This document shows positions 59,401 through 64,000 of a stretch of DNA of 64,000 nucleotides, in pieces. The stretch lies in contig NC_092462.1 of the NCBI RefSeq assembly GCF_047495875.1, forward strand, positions 28,536,523 to 28,600,522, written 5' to 3'. Each line of letters begins with the position of its first letter. Position 1 is the first letter of the stretch. A program made the position numbers and the translations under genes. The DNA comes from Pithys albifrons albifrons. Taxonomy: Eukaryota > Chordata > Aves > Passeriformes > Thamnophilidae. The notes under the pieces are model-generated. The model made no database searches. It was given only the letters and a program-made list of their open reading frames with translations, and had not been told where the DNA came from.

Positions 59401-60991
59401 AAATGCACTTCTATTGCCATCAATCATTCTTCTGCAAATAAACAGGCTCTCCTGAGTGCTAGAACATCAGTAGAACAGACAATATTTTCCCGTGTGTAAG
59501 ACTGACTTGCTTTGCTTTGGCAAGCTAGCACACTTAATATGCGAGGGAGAAATAACAGGTAGATCAGCAGCTGAACCATGCCTACAGTAAGCAGTATAAA
59601 ATTGGTAAGTGCTTTAGTAGCTTTGGCTCTGGTAAGGAAGCTGCTACAAAGTCCCCTTGTAAACTGCTGCACAGCAGTGAGCTGCCAGTGCTGTTTTTGT
59701 GGGTCTGAGAGGCTCATTAAATAATGAGCTACATCTCTCCCACAACCTCAGCCTCCCTGGAGTTTTTTTAAATTATGAGATCTACTCAGTGTCATCTTGG
59801 TTTCTCTGCATCCTCACCACTGAAGTCTCCTTGGACCACCAGGCATGCACACTGACAATAAGACAAAAGGAGGTGATACAAGGGAGTAAGCAAGTTACAT
59901 TCACATTTTTTTGGCCAAGAAAGCTGCTAAGATGTGCCTTTTCTTAATGACTTTACTTGAAGTTATAACTTCAGTCATAGCCCTGCTACAGCTTTCTACA
60001 GGTACTCAAAATATTATAGGTATAGCTGCTGTAAAAGAACATTGCTGACATTAGGCCTTGAGTGAGGGTGAATGATACATTATTTTCTTCCATAATACTA
60101 GTAGTATATTTCAGAAAGTGGAGTGGCTCTCTCAAAAAAATGAGAAAAAGAGACACAAAGAAAAGTAGCAGACAGAGCAATATAGGTTCCCATCTGAGGG
60201 CAAATAGGTCGCATTTAAGATGTCAAGGGGGGCTTGGGAGATTTATGTTCAAGTCTCTCTGTAAGCAACTTTTTGTGTATCCAGGAGTGGGTCCTTTAAC
60301 CTTCCTGTGTTGTGGTGACCTATTTGTAAACCACAGACATTTTTTGCTTAATTTGGGCTTGATGATGCCAGTGGGTATTTCTCATGTGACCTCAGAAAGC
60401 ATTGCTCATCTCCTTAGGCTCTGTGGGGTCTTCAGGAAGGATTAGAAATGTAGAACGGACTTACAAATATTCTGTATGTGTTAGTATAGCATCCTGCAAA
60501 GTGTGATTCTGATGCTACCATGTGGGTTCTTAAAGGGCTGCCAAAACATGTCATGGTCAGTAAAATACGATGCTATCACCTTTCTTGTCACCCTTTACCT
60601 CAATTTTCTTTTTGCTGGAAAACAAGTATAAATTGGTACATAGGATGTCTCTCTATGTGTATAACTGTACATGTTGTGCTGTGGTAAGTTAAGTAGGAAG
60701 CTGTTAATTTCCTAGGAAGTTAGGAAGTAGGAAGCTGTTAGTGGGACAACCATTATAAGACACAGAAATGTTTGTGTTAGAAGTAACCAGGCATTTCCTA
60801 ATAGGCTGTGCTAAATTCCCAGGCAGGGAAATGAAAATGTGTACTTGCTTTGACAAGTCCATGCATGCCTATGGAATGTACTGCTAGAATAGTATTTTAT
60901 CCCCATCTAGAATATAAAAGCTTTGTTCTTGCTGGAGAAGACCTGGTTGAAAATGATGTAGGAGCTTTTCTTTTTCCTCTTTTCCTGCCTT

Positions 60992-61011
60992 TGTATGTGT
61001 ATGTGTGTGTT
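60992..61011. repeat. (TG)n-rich simple repeat
   Basis: TGTATGTGTATGTGTGTGTT, an imperfect TG dinucleotide tract. Confidence 0.8.
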
Positions 61012-61115
61012 TGCATGTGAGAGAGTTGCTATGGTGAACAAAGGGTAGAAAGAACTCTTGCTTTTTTGCCACAAAACTGTAATCTTATTCCTCCTGATAC
61101 TGCCTATTTTCTGAA

Positions 61116-61140
61116 ACATATATACATATGTATATATATT
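61116..61140. repeat. (TA)n/(CATA)-rich simple repeat
   Basis: ACATATATACATATG followed by TATATATATT, an imperfect alternating A/T tract. The phrase TGAAACATATAT just before it is repeated shortly after. Confidence 0.8.
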
Positions 61141-63012
61141 TCTGTGAAACATATATTTGTGCATGCAGTCACTCACATGCATGCACACAAAGCTACTTTG
61201 GAAAAGAGGTTATGTGACTTGTCACTGTGTAAAGCGACAGGCTTCTAAAGCCACAGAGCTAATTTTTGTGAATAGCTCAGCTGGTGACATTACTTTGCTA
61301 TGTTTCCAGTTTAAGCAAACCAATCTTGGGAGAACTGGATGAATCAGAAAAAGACTTCCAGATTATTAGCATTTTAATAGCAAAATTAGGGTGATGGTCC
61401 CCCTCCCCCTGCAATGTTCATGAGGAGGTGCAGCAGATATGCGCATGAAAGACTGGAAGATATTATATTAAATGCATCTTCTTTAGTCACTGCAAACAGG
61501 AAAATGAACAGGGAAGGCTTTTCTATTTAATAACTTTTTTTTTACTGTTTTGTTACAATAGATACTGTGAGTAGAGTTTGATCTCACTGCAGGAAATTTT
61601 AGTAAAGGAAAGAGCAGGTTTCAGCCTTGTGTTATTTTTGCCAAATCCAAATTTCTTTTATGGCTTAAGCCTGTGGACTGCAGCACATTCCTGCCTTTGC
61701 AGTGAGCATGGGGAAATGTGTTACCCCAGTTTCATATCAGGGCTGGAGAAGTGCTCCTCAAACTTAACTCATCAATGAAGCTGCTGAAGAGTTTATACAA
61801 CAGCATATTGTTTTTCACTGGAGACTGACAGTAAACTGAAAGGAGAAGGGAAGCATTTCAAAATTTCATTTTGAAATAACAGGTGACCTCAGAATATTCT
61901 CATGCTAGTTTTTTAGACTGGATTGTTTCAATGTACTGCTTCAAATTGACTTTTTGTTTCAATCTGTACCTCCCAAACAGTATCATTTGACTATATTAAG
62001 TTAAAATCAACATAATTCATTTTCATAGAATGAACTGTGACCAGAAAGACCAGAAAAATATGGTTTAAAGTAAGGAATTCCTGAACACCTCTCTCTCCAG
62101 TGCCTGGGTTATTCCTTTTCCTCCTAGGATATACATCCAATTTCTTTTCTCACCCAATGTCTACACATATAAAAAGATTGGAGTGCCTGGCCATTTTTGA
62201 CCAAAATACTCAAATATGGATACATTTGGACCAGAATATGGCAAATGCTTGCTAAAAACCTAACATCTTCAAGCACTTTCAGACACAGGTAACACAGTGG
62301 AGAGCCTGGTTGGGAAATCTCTTCATCCATAATGTCACACTATATCTTACATGTGAAATACAGCAGGGGGAAAGGGCCTCAGTGGTCATTAAATATTATT
62401 GCTATAATCTTTGTTCTATGGTTTTGTAGCTTTATTATTTTACAAAGGTCAGCATTAATTCAGCAATTTTCTTGCCTTTATTCCAGTAAAATCTTACCAT
62501 ATACGTTTGTTCCTTACAGTTTATTATTCCTAGTCTGGTGTCTGCTGTTCAATGCTTAATGGAAATCCTGAGAAATATGGTTTCCCACCTGTGTAAGTTT
62601 AATACTTACAGCAGTTTTGAGTAATTTCTTCACCTGCACTGCCCATAATTACAACTTTACCTAAACGTAATGTGTAGTCAAGCTAAAGTCAAAGGAGCTC
62701 TGCTGATACGCTCCTTCCTTTTACTTTTAAAATTAAGGACAGCTTGAGTATGATTTTTTCTTATTCTTGCAAACATTTCAAACTATATTTTCTCAAAATA
62801 CACTTTTTTAGCTGTGTCATGGGTGGGAGTGGAAGCTTCTAAAAAAAGTTTATTAAAAAAGTCCTGCCATTGAGTCAAGATGTGCAGAAAGGAGGACCCT
62901 TGTGGTCTAAACTCCTCAGAGAGGAGCCTAGGTGCACCTGGATCCAATCTTAGCCTCAGATTTTGTACATAATTTAAATTTAAGGACTTATAGTGGTGTG
63001 ATTGAATCACTT

Positions 63013-63424
63013 TGTCCCACAGATTTTAATGATGGCAAACTGAGATTATTTATAATTTATTGTTACAAATGATCAGGCAAAATATCTTACTCAGAACAAG
63101 CAAAAAGAAATAATTAAGTAGAGATCAATGTAACTCACTCCTATCACTCACTCATGGGGAGATCTCTTTCTCTCAGCCTCAAGGAGTACCCTCGAAGGGA
63201 TCTCCACGCAAGGGATAAATCTCCATTCATGCTTCCAAGAAGGATTACATCAGAAAAATCTGACTGTGTGAAAGTGGACTGGACTTTTATAGTATAAAGT
63301 GATTGACTGACAGTCACCTGATTCCAGTGGTTGCCTTACCATCAGGATGTTAATTCAGGGTTGAAGCCACACCTGAAGCCACATGGCCTGGCACCCGTCT
63401 CAGCCCACCACTGATACATTTACA
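63013..63424 (-). mobile_element. Probable solo LTR of an avian endogenous retrovirus, minus orientation
   Basis: Read on the minus strand, a U3-like region (TGTAAATGTATCAGTGG, GCCATGTGGCTTCAGGTGTG) leads to a good TATA box CTATAAAAG at 63292-63284. A transcribed R/U5-like part follows (CCTTGCGTGGAGATCCCTTC), with an AATAAA polyadenylation hexamer at 63061-63056 and a terminal ATCTGTGGGACA ending at 63013. The TATA-to-AATAAA distance of about 225 bp and the TG...CA ends suit an LTR. I recognise the sequence type from passerine genomes without a family name. No matching target-site duplication was found, so the upstream end (63424 or slightly further) is uncertain. No internal region is present. 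Confidence 0.55.
63284..63292 (-). promoter_or_regulatory. TATA box of the probable LTR
   Basis: CTATAAAAG on the minus strand. It is well placed between a U3-like region and an R/U5-like region carrying AATAAA downstream. Whether it still drives transcription is unknown. Confidence 0.5.
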
Positions 63425-64000
63425 AATAGGGCATTGTCTTTGTCACATTTCAGGGTGCATGTCCTGCTACAAGCTGGGACTAACTTTGAGCTCAGTCATA
63501 GCCTGACCATTTGTCTCTTTCTCCTTTTGTCATGCCAGGTTCACCCTCCTTTGCCACCCTGAGTCTTAGCAGGGCTTCCAAAATTAGCTTTGACCTTTTA
63601 GGTGGCTTGCTTGTATCTAATGAGCATGGCAGCTTCTTTAATGAACATCAGAGCTGTGTGCCGACTCAGCTAATTTGATTGCGTTTTATGCATTAATCAA
63701 AATCCTCATAGTAATTTGACCTTGACTAGGACATAATGATATGGAATGCTGGTCTTCACTTCCCTTTCAATGCTATAGTGGAGTGTTGCCATGAAGAAGG
63801 TCTTCTGGGCCACAGTCCAACCTGCCCTCTAACCCTTCCTGTAATGTATATTTCCTAGGAATATTTGCCCTCTGCTTTATTCACAAAGGCACACTCCCTC
63901 TTTCTTCTTCACCTACAGGTATCAGACCCTGACAGTTTATTTCCCACCCCATCTTTTAGGTCATCATATTATGAAACTTAAAAAAAAAACCCCTGTGGAT
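63425..64000. other. Non-coding DNA, part resembling a conserved element
   Basis: No gene recognised. The segment at about 63615-63720 contains several homeodomain-like motifs (TTTAATGAACATC, CTAATTTGATTGCG, TGCATTAATCAAAATCC) close together and looks like a conserved non-coding element. This is inference from motif density only. The window ends in an A-run. Confidence 0.45.

Larger units (their letters stand above)
53331..63012. other. Non-coding AT-rich DNA, no gene recognised
   Basis: A long AT-rich interval. It contains T-runs (53419-53439) and (TG)n/(TA)n patches near 60992-61011 and 61110-61140, where TGAAACATATAT occurs twice about 32 bp apart. A local duplication of TAGGAAGCTGTTA lies near 60694-60742. 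A patch at 57110-57245 looks like conserved non-coding DNA. A weak CR1-like phrase (TGACAGGCCTGTATATAG at about 58341) is too short to annotate. No exon is supported. Confidence 0.55.

Noticed and set aside
63003..63301. 9-bp inverted repeat AATCACTTT/AAAGTGATT around the right-hand LTR
   Set aside because: One arm is outside and the other inside the LTR near its TATA box. It does not mark the ends and is probably coincidence.

Overview
This window is vertebrate nuclear DNA and almost certainly comes from a bird. The main evidence is four clear CR1 LINE fragments, with avian/reptilian-type reverse transcriptase reading frames and the 3' tail ending in the octamer-like ATTCTGTG motif. Several long terminal repeats resemble those of avian endogenous retroviruses. 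A songbird or other passerine is plausible from the LTR types, but this cannot be proven by eye. Base composition is AT-rich, there is no CpG island, and I find no convincing protein-coding exon. The open reading frames are short, overlap each other on both strands, lack recognisable domains, or lie inside transposable elements. The window reads as a gene desert or the interior of a very large intron.

Layout. 1-6.5 kb: unannotated single-copy DNA. 6.5-7.0 kb: a minus-strand CR1 with an internal deletion, followed by a possible very old amniote repeat. 11.0-11.24 kb: a short minus-strand CR1 3' end. 12.7-13.7 kb: a dispersed avian ERV/LTR-class repeat built from degenerate units of about 45 bp, followed by a 23-bp palindrome. 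15.09-15.18 kb: a pure (TTTCCC)15 array. 18.3-19.6 kb: two CR1 3' fragments of different subfamilies, back to back. 21.54-22.07 kb: a solo LTR with a perfect 5-bp target-site duplication (TSD). 24.4-25.0 kb: a second solo LTR with a probable 4-bp TSD. 25-44 kb: mostly single-copy DNA with simple repeats and a pre-miRNA-sized hairpin near 37.0 kb. 44.5 kb: a CR1 tail scrap. 47.25-48.27 kb: a plus-strand CR1 reverse transcriptase fragment that has lost its 3' end. 51.19-51.54 kb: a complete-looking minus-strand SINE. 53.1-53.3 kb: the 3' part of an ERVK/alpharetrovirus-like LTR. 63.0-63.4 kb: a minus-strand LTR with TATA box and polyadenylation signal. The rest is AT-rich single-copy DNA, some of which resembles conserved non-coding elements.

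The most interesting object is the SINE at 51186-51543. On the minus strand it starts with a tRNA-Gln-like head that keeps recognisable Pol III A and B boxes. It continues into a segment derived from 5S rRNA with an internal deletion, then a body and tail of unknown origin. It is bounded by an exact 11-bp TSD. The order tRNA then 5S is opposite to the 5S-tRNA order known for AmnSINE1. It may be a family I cannot name, or one already described in certain birds.

No genes act together here. The biology is that of successive retrotransposon insertions (CR1, LTR elements, one SINE) into non-coding DNA that may contain regulatory elements.
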